A stretch of DNA of 64,000 bases from the NCBI GenBank assembly GCA_022843785.1, contig JALHMZ010000004.1, positions 124,001-188,000 of the forward strand, given 5' to 3'. The stretch is from Nitrospira sp. (lineage in GTDB: Bacteria; Nitrospirota; Nitrospiria; Nitrospirales; Nitrospiraceae). Positions 45,501-53,470 of the stretch are shown here, piece by piece; the stretch's first letter is position 1, and each line of letters opens with the position of its first letter. A program made the position numbers and the translations under genes. The notes under the pieces are model-generated. The model made no database searches. It saw nothing but the letters and a program-made list of their open reading frames with translations, and was not told the origin of the DNA.

Positions 45501-45693
45501 AGCGTCGGGGCCTGGCGCAGCGGCCCGCAACAGCATCGGCATGATGCTCGTCACCGGCATGACCGTTGGAACCATCTTCACACTGTTTGTTGTGCCGGCG
45601 TTTTACACCTTGATTGCGGCCCAACACCAACCGGCGACAACTCCGGAAGATGAGACGGACACGACTCTCAGGATGGCGGAAGCCAACACATAA
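42589..45693 (+). CDS. RND (HAE1-type) efflux pump
   Basis: A 1034-aa inner-membrane proton-driven exporter of the AcrB family. The N-terminal helix precedes LPVQQYPTIENSMVVITTIYYGG; TM4 carries the proton-relay DD in VGLVVDDAIVVVENVERH, and TM10-11 has LITLVGLIAKNGILIVEFAN. Two large periplasmic loops are present. No TolC-type channel gene follows, so an outer membrane partner must be encoded elsewhere. ATG 42589 is used; ATG 42595 is also possible. Confidence 0.94.
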   Translation: MAMPQDTTRTSFPDVFIKHPVLAIVVNLVILLAGWRAMTALPVQQYPTIENSMVVITTIYYGGSAETIRGFISTPIERVVSAISGVDYVESTSRSGVSTVTIHLKLNHNSTAALAEVTARLQQVKSELPPEAEPSSIEIQRADRPYASFYLSFSSHERTVPAVTDWLLRTLQPQLSTLPGVQRVTFEGDRQIAMRVWIDPDRLASLNLSPGDVQGALRRNNYLAAVGRTKGNLVQVNLLANTDLRSTGEFEELIVADRGGAIVRLKDVARIERDAEEANMIAKYDETEGVYLGIWAVPGVNEIDVGHRLRDEIDRIRPTLPSDIDMKLVWDSTMFIRNALTEITKTLAETILIVALVVFLFMGSVRTALVPLVAIPVSLVGTALFMAAFGFSLNLLTLLAIVLSVGLVVDDAIVVVENVERHVRMGQSRIEAAQAAARELLGPIIAMTITLATVYAPIGFQGGLTGSLFLEFAMTLAVSVVLSGIVAITLSPVMSSRFVHPQGKEGRLTTFVNRRFEEARGIYARLLDAALTIRWGIVAAAFFIVIASWPLYHFSRQELAPVEDQNHISLFFEASPDSTVQATNQQHLQIVKAITAIPETDYTWSLTTAWGGFGGVVAKDWHDRVRSTEEMYDDVYGAVLQVPGLRVFPRLDPPLPTPGQYDVELILQSDVPAEQMLETVWAVLGAGWQSGKFLYVDTDLKIDLPQARVVLDRERLADLGLDLAGVGRELGTMLGGAYVNRFNYFDRSYKVIPQLGDKDRATVDPLLDLKIKTPGGQLVPVSTFTHIETSTAPRTLNRFQQRNAVRIFGGMKPGFTKEEGLRVLETAATSNGPRVVMDYAGESRQLRQEGAALTVTLGFAVVLIYLVLAAQFKSFRDPLIVLIGSVPLAISGALVVSFLDLTTINIYSQVGLITLVGLIAKNGILIVEFANKLQASGLSRMAAAREASLTRLRPVLMTSAATVFGHLPLVLASGPGAAARNSIGMMLVTGMTVGTIFTLFVVPAFYTLIAAQHQPATTPEDETDTTLRMAEANT

Positions 45694-45794
45694 GTCTGTC
45701 CCCGTACGTGGGTCACCCCGTCGCTCTGGCAGGCCGGCAGATTTCTACAGCAAGATACCCAAGCCCGGTCGATTTCGAACTTGCTCAGCGACTA

Positions 45795-45845
45795 TCTTAC
45801 GAGCACGCCGATAGCGTATGGCCAGTGGCCTATGGCAGGAACCAA
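45795..45845. repeat. CATACGC/CATAGGC-word repeat, short copy 2
   Basis: GCCGATAGCGTATGGCCAGT followed by GGCCTATGGCAGG shows the same words as copies near 17186, 55905 and 57196. It fills part of the spacer after the RND gene. Confidence 0.35.
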
Positions 45846-45869
45846 ACTCTACAACGGTAGGAGGAAAGC

Positions 45870-46283
45870 ATGGCGAAGAAGACAACGCCCCACAAGACAA
45901 GAGGTCACGCAACACCGGCCAGTCTTGTCTGGTTCGAGATCCCGGCGGATAGTATCGACCGGGCAAAGAAGTTCTATGGATCGTTGTTCGGCTGGACGTT
46001 CAACAAACTCCAAGCGGCGGTGAACGACTACTGGCACATCGATACCGGCGGCAACGATGCGTCGCCCGATGGCGGTCTGATGCCGCGAATGCATCCTCAA
46101 CAACCGATCACGAACTACATCAGTGTCCCATCTGTCAGTAAAGCAGCAGCGAAAGTGGAGAAGCTTGGTGGAACCGTCTGTAAGCCCAAGACACCCGTTC
46201 CCGGCATGGGTTACTTCGCCATTTGCTTGGATACGGAGGGAAACACCTTCGCCCTGTGGGAAATGAACGAGAGGGCCAAGTAG
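45870..46283 (+). CDS. VOC superfamily (glyoxalase-like) protein
   Basis: A 137-aa single-chain VOC protein with two beta-alpha-beta-beta-beta units: SLVWFEIPADSIDRAKKFYGSLFGWTF (start shown as VWFEIPADSIDRAKKFYGSL) and YISVPSVSKAAAKVEKLGGT, ending FAICLDTEGNTFALWEMNE. It is first of a VOC-DGPF-ECF42 run. Enzymatic role is unknown; such proteins often travel with ECF sigma factors. Confidence 0.88.
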   Translation: MAKKTTPHKTRGHATPASLVWFEIPADSIDRAKKFYGSLFGWTFNKLQAAVNDYWHIDTGGNDASPDGGLMPRMHPQQPITNYISVPSVSKAAAKVEKLGGTVCKPKTPVPGMGYFAICLDTEGNTFALWEMNERAK

Positions 46284-46331
46284 CTGCAAGCATCGATGCC
46301 CCCATCTATTTACCGCGCCCTGGAGGCCATG

Positions 46332-46691
46332 ATGAAATATCTCTGCCTGGTGTACGTCGAAGAAAAGATCTTCAGCGCATTCCCGAGCCAAGAGCGGCGG
46401 GCGATTTCGGATGAAGCCATGTCCTACTGCGAGAAATTACAGAAAGCCGGCCAGTTGCTTGCCGCCTCCCCGCTTCATCCGGTCGAGACGGCCACGACCG
46501 TACGAGTTCGAGAAGGCAAAACCTCGACGACCGATGGACCATTTGCCGAGACGAAGGAGCAATTGGGCGGGTTTCTCATGATTGATGTCCCGGACCTGAA
46601 CGACGCCATCCGTATCGCGGCGCAGTTTCCAGCCGCCCGCTTCGGCAGTGTGGAAGTTCGCCCGATGAAAGAGTTGGGCTGCGCAGATTGA
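46332..46691 (+). CDS. YCII-related DGPF-domain protein
   Basis: A 119-aa protein with the diagnostic TTDGPFAETKEQLGGFLMID at about 64-83. DGPF proteins are standard partners of ECF42 sigma factors. GGAGG lies five bases before ATG 46332; ATG 46329 would be too close. Its stop is about eight bases before the sigma gene start. Confidence 0.93.
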   Translation: MKYLCLVYVEEKIFSAFPSQERRAISDEAMSYCEKLQKAGQLLAASPLHPVETATTVRVREGKTSTTDGPFAETKEQLGGFLMIDVPDLNDAIRIAAQFPAARFGSVEVRPMKELGCAD

Positions 46692-46699
46692 CGGTCACC

Positions 46700-47953
46700 A
46701 TGAGTGACAACAGGGCACAAGAGGTCCACGCCAAGGTCGGCGAACTCTACCGCGCCGAATCACGCCAGGTGCTGGCCACCTTGATCCGGCTGCTCGGCGA
46801 CTTCGACACGGCTGAGGAAGCATTACAGGAAGCGTTTGCTGTCGCGGCGGAGCAATGGCCACGTGATGGAGTCCCGGCCAACCCTCGTGCCTGGTTGGTC
46901 TCGACCGGCCGGTTCAAGGCCATCGACGGCATGAGACGGCGCGCCCGCTATGATGCCTCGTTGAACGAACTCGCCAGACGCATCGAGACCACCACCAGCG
47001 ATCCTTTGGAACAGACGGACGAGCCCATCGAAGATAATCGATTACGGCTGATCTTTACCTGTTGCCACCCCGCCCTCTCGCCGGAAGCCCAAATCCCAAT
47101 GACGCTGCGCGAGGTTTGCAATCTCACGACTGAGGAAATCGCCCGCGCCTTCCTCACCAAGCCAGCGACCATCGCCCAACGGATCGTCCGCGCCAAGGCG
47201 AAGATCCGCGATGCGCGCATCCCCTACGAGGTCCCTCCAGCGCCAGAATTACCTGAGCGTGTCGAGGCCGTCCTGCGAGTGATGTATTTGGTGTTCAACG
47301 AAGGCTACTCCGCATCATTCGGCCCATCACTCACCAGAGTAGATCTCTCCCGTGAGGCGATCAGGCTTGGGAGACTGCTCCTCCAATTGCTCCCTGACCC
47401 AGAAGTCATGGGACTACTCGCGTTGATGCTCTTGCACGAGTCGCGGAGCCAGGCACGCACCTCGGCCAGCGGCGATCTCGTGCTGTTGGAGCAGCAGGAC
47501 CGGTTATTGTGGAATCGAGACCTCATCAGAGAAGGCATCATGCTCGTTGAACGGGCACTCGCATCGAAACGCATCGGCCCCTATACCCTGCAAGCCGCCA
47601 TTGCCGCCGTCCATGCGGAAGCGCCCAGCGCAGGAGAAACAGACTGGGCGCAAATCGTTGCCCTCTACGATCTCCTCATGCGAGCAGAACCGTCGCCGAT
47701 CATCGAGCTGAATCGGGCGGTCGCGGTTGCTATGCGTGATGGACCAGCCAAAGGCTTGGAGTTGGTTGATGCGCTCTTGAAGCGCGGTGAGTTGGCTCAG
47801 TATCATCTGACTCATGCGACACGGGCTGATTTCTGTCGAAGGCTCAATAGGAAAGACGAAGCCCGCGTCTCGTACGAACGAGCGCTGGCACTGGCGAAAC
47901 AAGAACCGGAACGGAGATTTCTGGGAAAACGGTTACGAGAGCTGGAAGATTGA
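46700..47953 (+). CDS. ECF42-type RNA polymerase sigma factor with C-terminal extension
   Basis: A 417-aa sigma factor. Region 2 (LLGDFDTAEEALQEAFAVAAEQW) and region 4 (TTEEIARAFLTKPATIAQRIVRAKAKI) are followed by a roughly 230-residue helical TPR-like extension (VMYLVFNEGYSAS, ALMLLHESR, LQAAIAAVHAE, ELNRAVAVAM, CRRLNRKDEARVSYERAL). This layout, with an adjacent DGPF gene, defines ECF42. No anti-sigma factor is near; in this group the extension itself controls activity. A TTG at 46688 is an alternative start overlapping the DGPF stop. Confidence 0.93.
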   Translation: MSDNRAQEVHAKVGELYRAESRQVLATLIRLLGDFDTAEEALQEAFAVAAEQWPRDGVPANPRAWLVSTGRFKAIDGMRRRARYDASLNELARRIETTTSDPLEQTDEPIEDNRLRLIFTCCHPALSPEAQIPMTLREVCNLTTEEIARAFLTKPATIAQRIVRAKAKIRDARIPYEVPPAPELPERVEAVLRVMYLVFNEGYSASFGPSLTRVDLSREAIRLGRLLLQLLPDPEVMGLLALMLLHESRSQARTSASGDLVLLEQQDRLLWNRDLIREGIMLVERALASKRIGPYTLQAAIAAVHAEAPSAGETDWAQIVALYDLLMRAEPSPIIELNRAVAVAMRDGPAKGLELVDALLKRGELAQYHLTHATRADFCRRLNRKDEARVSYERALALAKQEPERRFLGKRLRELED

Positions 47954-48074
47954 AATGGAAAGTCTCACAAGGATGAGGCTCAAGTCCAATTTTCGAGAGA
48001 ATGGCTCACGTCATTCGAGCTCCCGCGATCTCAATAGCACTCTGACCCAAATTTCTCTATATGCTCAGGATGCA

Positions 48075-48692
48075 CTACCAGCGCATCATGGGGAGTGGCC
48101 GTCGAAGGTGCTTGATGGCATACCTGGCGATTCCAGGAATGGCAACACCTTTGTACGCTTCGTTCATAGGGAAAGTCGATCGCACTTCGACGATGAGTCG
48201 TCGTGGGATGCCGAAACGAAGCTTGGTGAAGGAAACATCGATCCAGTCGGCTTTGCGGCAGGCATCCACCAACGGCGCATGTCGTCCGGTGTAGGTGCGG
48301 ATTTTGTGATGGTTCATAATCATCAGATGCATCTCTTCGGCCCACTCGTCATGACCTATGTCGTGGAGGTACGCTGTCGCCAGGTCACACGCCTTGCCCA
48401 GATAGTCCAGATCGCCCGTGAGGAAAAATGGTAAATCGTGAAGCACTGTCATGATCGCCAGTTTCTCCTCGCGAAACGGTTCAGGATCTGTCATGAACCG
48501 AGCCCAGTTAAGCATACGATAGCAGTGGGAGCGATAACCCAGATAGCCTATGCCTAAACCAGTGCGGTATGGATCTAACAACTCGTCGATTAGTGGCATA
48601 TCGGTTACCACCCCAGTCTCGGTGGCGGTCAATTTCCCGAACGTGGCAGGATCGATTGTGCCTGCGATTGTCTCATTCATCATTGTGGACAT
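48075..48692 (-). CDS. HD-domain protein
   Basis: A 205-aa protein with HD-hydrolase pattern: H in YRSHCYRMLNWARF, HD in TVLHDLPFF, a second HD in AYLHDIGHDEWAEEMHLMI with NHHKIR, and a later D in CRKADWIDVS. Probably a metal-dependent phosphohydrolase or related enzyme, substrate unknown. Its start overlaps the end of the upstream HxlR gene by 13 bases, so the regulator and enzyme form one unit. It converges on the ECF42 gene. Confidence 0.8.
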   Translation of the reverse strand: MSTMMNETIAGTIDPATFGKLTATETGVVTDMPLIDELLDPYRTGLGIGYLGYRSHCYRMLNWARFMTDPEPFREEKLAIMTVLHDLPFFLTGDLDYLGKACDLATAYLHDIGHDEWAEEMHLMIMNHHKIRTYTGRHAPLVDACRKADWIDVSFTKLRFGIPRRLIVEVRSTFPMNEAYKGVAIPGIARYAIKHLRRPLPMMRW

Positions 48693-49201
48693 GGTGTCTC
48701 CTTCTTTGTTTTTGTTCGCTTCTTGAAGGGCCGTTGGCTTTTCTCATGGGCTCTCACAAGGGGTTTCGGCGTCTGATCGGCCTCCGTTTTAGCGACGAGA
48801 GTAGTCGCCTGCTGTCTAAGGGCTTGCTCTAGGCCGGGGCGGTTTACACGGATCTGTGCCACAATGTTTGGGGGAGCGGCTGTGTGAGGGTCGTAGGTGG
48901 CGCTCCATACGGTAATCTCCATCAGTACCGGCAACAGGTCGATCGCCTTCTCAGTTGGTCGATAGCGGCGAGCCTTCCTGCCACTAGCTCCACGCTCGAC
49001 GGTAACCAACCCGTCTTTCTCGAGCCGACCCAAACGATTCGCCAATATGTTGGTTGCGATATGTTCCTCTGCATGGAGGAAATCGCCGTAAGTCGATGAC
49101 CTGTTCAATAATAAATCCCGTAGAATCAGTAACGTCCAGCGATCACCAAATACCTCTAATCCAAAGTGAATCGGACAATTCGATCGCCGTTTGCGAGACA
49201 T
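48680..49201 (-). CDS. HxlR-family transcriptional regulator
   Basis: A 173-aa winged-helix regulator. CPIHFGLEVFGDRWTLLILRDLL carries the family Cys (CPI at about 9-11) and helix; the HTH is ATNILANRLGRLEKDGLVTVE, and RRYRPTEKAIDLLPVLMEI follows. The C-terminal 50 residues are a basic Lys/Arg-rich tail beyond the usual HxlR length. ATG 49201 has GAGAGG upstream. Two palindromes lie in its promoter, so autoregulation is likely. Confidence 0.92.
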   Translation of the reverse strand: MSRKRRSNCPIHFGLEVFGDRWTLLILRDLLLNRSSTYGDFLHAEEHIATNILANRLGRLEKDGLVTVERGASGRKARRYRPTEKAIDLLPVLMEITVWSATYDPHTAAPPNIVAQIRVNRPGLEQALRQQATTLVAKTEADQTPKPLVRAHEKSQRPFKKRTKTKKETPCPQ

Positions 49202-49220
49202 AGGGCAGCGCCTCTCATAT

Positions 49221-49263
49221 ACTTGCAAATAGCAAGTTATGCTATTTACTTGCTAAATGCAAG
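49221..49263. promoter_or_regulatory. Twin CTTGC-N5-GCAAG operators before the HxlR gene
   Basis: CTTGCAAATAGCAAG (49222-49236) and CTTGCTAAATGCAAG (49249-49263) are two perfect 5-bp dyads with 5-base spacers, centres 27 bp apart. They lie 20-62 bases upstream of the HxlR ATG, where the promoter should be. The arrangement suits cooperative binding by the HxlR dimer. Confidence 0.7.
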
Positions 49264-49569
49264 CACAGTCCCCACAGGTAGGCATCTTCAGTCTATGTAG
49301 GGGGAAAACTTGGACAACAGAAAATTCGATCACCTGAAGAGATTTGTATCCTGAATCTGGCGTGATACGGTGATGCCCTCAGATCCCCAGACACTCCAGC
49401 AGCCTCCGTGAGCCTTGTTGAGGCTCTTGTGTCAAAGCTCCTTTTTTAGTAGCCTTCGCTCAGATGCCCCGATGTCCTCGGTGGGGCAAAGGTGTCGGCA
49501 CCCATATTCTACTGGGCAGGCCGCGATCAAGAGATTGACATCGACGCGGCTGCCCCCTAGCCTGCGGGC
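49264..49569. other. 306-base spacer between HxlR promoter and small conserved gene
   Basis: No convincing gene. It contains a possible hairpin GAGCCT-TTGTTG-type loop-AGGCTC near 49411-49430 followed by CTTTTTTAG, which could act as a terminator on the plus strand. Nothing else is recognised. Confidence 0.4.
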
Positions 49570-49803
49570 ATGAGCGACATGAAAGCTGAATCCCTCGTGT
49601 TCGACGTGTTCGGCCGCATGATGCAGGCGCAACGAACCGATGGCCGCTGGCAGCTGTTCCTGGTCGGCGCCGAGGGAAAGAAACGGCCCGTGCCAGATGT
49701 CACTGTGCCTCCTCACCTGTCAGCAGAAGAACTCCTCACCTTTCTCGACGACCTGTATCACGAATTCGCAACTCCCTCCCATCCGTCCGTGCGACGATGT
49801 TGA
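49570..49803 (+). CDS. Small conserved hypothetical protein (77 aa)
   Basis: A short basic-acidic protein with pattern FDVFGRMMQAQRTDGRWQLF, then GAEGKKRPVPDVTVPPHL and a helix LSAEELLTFLDDLYHEFATP. The regular composition and strand-turn-helix order look like a genuine small domain and resemble short uncharacterised families of about 75 residues. There is no strong ribosome site; an inner ATG at 49579 is possible. Confidence 0.6.
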   Translation: MSDMKAESLVFDVFGRMMQAQRTDGRWQLFLVGAEGKKRPVPDVTVPPHLSAEELLTFLDDLYHEFATPSHPSVRRC

Positions 49804-49913
49804 TCCAACACCAAGCAACCTTGAAAGAAATCAAGTGACAGAGGTCATACCATCTCCCCGCATCAGCCATGCCCAACGGCGCCATTCCCAGAGCGAGCAG
49901 TCCAGCCTGCGGT

Positions 49914-51095
49914 TCACTTGACAACCAGGCTCGTCCGCAATCCGCCCTTCTGAAAATGATTCGGCAGCAGCATGATGCAGTTGGGGTTGTACCCCTGTGT
50001 CTTCAGGGTATCAATGCTTCCCAGGATCTTGTCCTGCTTTAGGTCGATCACGGTAATGGACCCGTCGCTCAGACCTTCCAGATTCAGCAGGCTATTCTGG
50101 ACAAATAGGTACCGCTCATCGGGCGAGAGCAGGGTATGGTGCGCTCCAGCTGCGGCCGCGATGGTCTTCAGAAACTTCGGCTGCTTCGGATCGCTGTTGT
50201 CGTATACATTCACAAACCCCGGTTTGGCTGTGGTGACGAACAGACGGTCCCCCTTCGTGTTATACAGCATTTCTAGCGGCATCCCCTGTTGCCGTAGCCC
50301 AAAATCATCGACCTGATAGAACGAAAAGCTTTTGCGCTCTGGATTCCATACTCCGGCCCAGAGTGTGCCTTCCATCAAGTTGGTGATGTGCACCACGGGG
50401 GGATTCGCATTGGGGCTGAACATGATCTCGACAGGAGCCGATTTGGTGGGAGCCGGCTTCGATCCGATCTTGTGTGTCGAGAGTAATTTGCCAGTACTGG
50501 CTTCCAGCACCGTGCCGGAGTCGCCTTGATCGGATATATCGGGCTTCACCGTACTGCTGACGAGCACACGATCAATCCCGTTGTGAATCGCGATCCCATG
50601 CGGATACAAGATCATCGCCACGGCCGGATCAGTAGTCCCCACTGTCTTGATCGGCTTGTCCGTGCGCGCGTCTCCCATGATGACCGTACTCGAGCCCATG
50701 CAGGTGAGATACCAGGTCTTGTTATCTTCCGACATGACGAGATCCTCGCCGACCTGACAATCGGAAACGTCGATGCCACGGAACCGATAGGGAAACCTCG
50801 TGAGGTCGATGACGTGCAACACGCTTTTCCCCAAGGCCGTGACATAGGCTTTGGTGCGATCCCGGTTAAAGAAGATATGGTGAGCCACAAGATCGGATGG
50901 GAGCGGTATCTCCATCAGAATCTTGCCGAAGTCGGTAGACTGTGGATCGATATCCATGATCGCAATCCCTTCCCGCCTCACCGGTTGGTTGGCCTTACTT
51001 TCATAGTTGATCAGGGCAAGGATCTCAGCTGATGCTGAGGCCGTGCCTGTAAGCAGCAGCCCTAAGAGCAACGTGAACAGTCGTACTGGTTTCAT
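49914..51095 (-). CDS. Secreted YVTN/beta-propeller protein
   Basis: A 393-aa exported protein, signal peptide about 1-24 (LFTLLLGLLLTGTASASAE). The rest is a seven-blade-like series with DRTKAYVTALGKSVLHVIDL, DNKTWYLTCMGSSTVIMGD, NGIDRVLVSSTVKPDI, GDRLFVTTAKPGFVNVYDNS and DERYLFVQNSLLNL, as in YVTN/YncE-like propellers. ATG 51095 has AAGGAGG five bases upstream. The same frame stays open for 78 more codons upstream (to 51329), beginning with a hydrophobic helix. Confidence 0.85.
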   Translation of the reverse strand: MKPVRLFTLLLGLLLTGTASASAEILALINYESKANQPVRREGIAIMDIDPQSTDFGKILMEIPLPSDLVAHHIFFNRDRTKAYVTALGKSVLHVIDLTRFPYRFRGIDVSDCQVGEDLVMSEDNKTWYLTCMGSSTVIMGDARTDKPIKTVGTTDPAVAMILYPHGIAIHNGIDRVLVSSTVKPDISDQGDSGTVLEASTGKLLSTHKIGSKPAPTKSAPVEIMFSPNANPPVVHITNLMEGTLWAGVWNPERKSFSFYQVDDFGLRQQGMPLEMLYNTKGDRLFVTTAKPGFVNVYDNSDPKQPKFLKTIAAAAGAHHTLLSPDERYLFVQNSLLNLEGLSDGSITVIDLKQDKILGSIDTLKTQGYNPNCIMLLPNHFQKGGLRTSLVVK

Positions 51096-51418
51096 GGAAT
51101 CCTCCTTGTAGGTATCGTGACCTAGACGATGTGATGTATGCTCTTTGCCGGTCAGAATTATCGAACCCTCCCGCTTGTGTACCCCTTGATGTGCAGGAAT
51201 GCGCTCGCACGCGTCTTGGGTGATCTCACTGCCGCGCGACTCCGAGACAATTCGAGGTATCAGCATCGTCAGGATCACGCCCGTAATGACCGATGAAAAC
51301 CAGACAGCTAACATTTCGATGTCATGCATGATCGCGTATCCTTTCTTTTTCTCGATGTAGGTTCAACTTTGTTGATAGTTAGGAGCCCTCGACTCCTGTT
51401 CCGTTCTGGCACTCCCGG

Positions 51419-52237
51419 TTACACCCGAATACCGATGACTTCCAGATACTCCGCAAAGACGGTCGTGCAGTCTGCTCCGGCTCGATTATGCGCCGTCCAG
51501 AGCATTTCCAGATTCTGCCGCAACCGTGTTTGCCCTTCGTCGTCAAGCGACGCAAAGGCTCGGTTGGCCGGCCCGTAATACTGGCGAAAAAACTCCACGA
51601 CCTCCGACGGAGGAAAGGGATAGCTGAAGAGGTACTGCTGCCTCGTCAGGCTGAGCTGCGAAAGCCCGGGGCCAAGCCGCTCGCGAACCGTCTGCTCGTC
51701 GCCCCACAATACCGGTGACGGCATGCCGGACGGTGCGATGAACATGGACACCGTCTTGAACATCTGCCCAATGAACCCCTGCGGCGTCCAATTGGCCATG
51801 GCGATGGTGCCACCCGGCACACACACGCGCAGCAATTCCTTCGCGACATGGTCGGGCCGTGGGGCGAACATTGCGCCGATGAGACTGACGACCACATCGA
51901 AGCTCGCGTCGTCGAACGGAAGCGCTTCGGCATCGGCCTCCTCAAACCGGACCTTCAGCCCTTCCCCTTGCGCACGGGTTCGTGCCCGCTCAACCAAGTT
52001 GCCTGCGATATCTACGCCGGCCACCTGGATGCCGTCCTTGGCCGCCATCAACGCCAGCTGACCGGATCCACAGCCGGCATCCAACAGTTGGCACCCCGGC
52101 GCAATGTTGAGGCGCTCGTAAAACTCTCGCGCGCTTCCTTCCATATACCGTGAAAATCGATCGTAGTCCCCGGCCGCCCAGATCGCTTTGAGCCGAGCCT
52201 TAAGACTGTCCATTTCTTCCACCGCTACATTCATCAT
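51419..52237 (-). CDS. SAM-dependent methyltransferase (class I)
   Basis: A 272-aa methyltransferase. Motif I is LLDAGCGSGQLAL, the acidic loop GVDIAGNLVERAR, motif II-III region ADAEALPFDDASFDVVVSLIG, then VCVPGGTIAMANWTPQG. Substrate unknown; the fold resembles UbiE/Methyltransf_11 proteins. ATG 52237 follows GGAGGAGGGC. It is divergent from an AraC-type regulator 200 bases away, which may control it. Confidence 0.88.
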   Translation of the reverse strand: MMNVAVEEMDSLKARLKAIWAAGDYDRFSRYMEGSAREFYERLNIAPGCQLLDAGCGSGQLALMAAKDGIQVAGVDIAGNLVERARTRAQGEGLKVRFEEADAEALPFDDASFDVVVSLIGAMFAPRPDHVAKELLRVCVPGGTIAMANWTPQGFIGQMFKTVSMFIAPSGMPSPVLWGDEQTVRERLGPGLSQLSLTRQQYLFSYPFPPSEVVEFFRQYYGPANRAFASLDDEGQTRLRQNLEMLWTAHNRAGADCTTVFAEYLEVIGIRV

Positions 52238-52344
52238 GATGCCCTCCTCCCATGCATTGTTCTGAGTCAATGGTGCCGCTTACTGCGCCACGCTGTCTCT
52301 GTTTGCACTGTACAAGACAAGCTCTGTGGCGTCTTAGCAGCGCG

Positions 52345-52373
52345 TCTAGCTCTCTTATCAGGAGAGTGCTAGA
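52345..52373. promoter_or_regulatory. Inverted repeat in the methyltransferase-AraC divergent promoter
   Basis: TCTAGCTCTC (52345-52354) faces GAGAGTGCTAGA (52362-52373) with a 7-base centre. One arm carries two extra bases. It sits between the divergent starts at 52237 and 52440 and may be a regulator site or a hairpin. Confidence 0.4.
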
Positions 52374-52439
52374 CTGCACGTCGTTTATCCGGGCGTCCGG
52401 CCGGTTTAGCCGAGAGGCTTTGTCGCGGAAGTTCACCAG

Positions 52440-53459
52440 ATGGATGTGCTGTCTGAAGTCCTAAAAGCCGTGAAATTGGACGGCGCGGTCTTCTTCAACG
52501 GCGAATTCTCGTCTCCGTGGTGTACGCGTGAGCCCGACTCACACACCATGGCGTCTTATTTGTCCTCTGGTCCCAAACATGTCTTCATCTTCCACCTGGT
52601 CACTGAAGGACGGTGCTATTGTCGGGGCGAAGAAGGCGGCCGCACCGTGCCCTTAGAAGCCGGCGATATCGTCATCCTTCCACACGGGAATGAACACCTC
52701 ATGGGCAACGGCCCTTCCGTCACACCCATCGACAGCGCGCCGCACCTGAAGCAGGTCTTCGCTGAAGGCCGTATCCTGTCCCAACTGGGCAGCGGAGGAG
52801 AGACCACGAAGCTGGTCTGCGGGTATTTGACTTGTGACCCGCAACTAGGCCAAGTCTTCTTGGCCGGGCTTCCGACGATCATCAAGGTCCATATTCGTGA
52901 CAATCCGTCTGGACAGTGGCTCGAAGATACCTTCCGCTATTCGGTCGATCACGCGGAGGCCTCCGGACCAGGCGGCGCCGCGGTTATCGCGAAATTATCT
53001 GAGGTGTTGTTCGTGGAAACGTTACGTCGCTATATCGCCCAACTGCCGCGGACGCAGAAGGGCTGGCTCGCGGGTGTACGTGATCCGGACGTGGGCAAGG
53101 CGCTGGCGCTTTTGCACAAGCAACCGTCCCACCCTTGGACGATTGCTTCGCTGGCCAATGAGGTCGGTCTCTCACGTTCCGTGTTGGCCGAGCGATTTCG
53201 GCATTATCTGTCGGACACGCCGATGGGGTACCTGACGCGCTGGCGGTTGCAGCTCGCCGCTCAAGTGTTAACGTCAACCTCCAAGAGCGTGGCCGAAGTG
53301 GCGGGTGAGGTAGGCTATGAGTCCGAGCCCTCCTTCAATCGTGCCTTCAAGCGGGAGTTCGGGGTCCCCCCGGCACGATTCCGAAGCCAATCGAGATCGA
53401 CCCGGAACAGCGCCACGCACCAGATATCGGCGAACGGTCGCGGCAGAGCAACACGATAA
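52440..53459 (+). CDS. AraC-family transcriptional regulator with cupin sensor
   Basis: A 339-aa regulator. The N-terminal cupin-6-type domain (about 10-190) has CRGEEGGRTVPLEAGDIVIL and PHGNEHLMG. The C-terminal double HTH has SLANEVGLSRSVLAERFRHY and SVAEVAGEVGYESEPSFNRA followed by FKREFGVPPARFR. It is divergent from a methyltransferase gene and 11 bases upstream of a DUF1272 gene. Ligand unknown. Confidence 0.93.
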   Translation: MDVLSEVLKAVKLDGAVFFNGEFSSPWCTREPDSHTMASYLSSGPKHVFIFHLVTEGRCYCRGEEGGRTVPLEAGDIVILPHGNEHLMGNGPSVTPIDSAPHLKQVFAEGRILSQLGSGGETTKLVCGYLTCDPQLGQVFLAGLPTIIKVHIRDNPSGQWLEDTFRYSVDHAEASGPGGAAVIAKLSEVLFVETLRRYIAQLPRTQKGWLAGVRDPDVGKALALLHKQPSHPWTIASLANEVGLSRSVLAERFRHYLSDTPMGYLTRWRLQLAAQVLTSTSKSVAEVAGEVGYESEPSFNRAFKREFGVPPARFRSQSRSTRNSATHQISANGRGRATR

Positions 53460-53470
53460 AAGGATCCACC

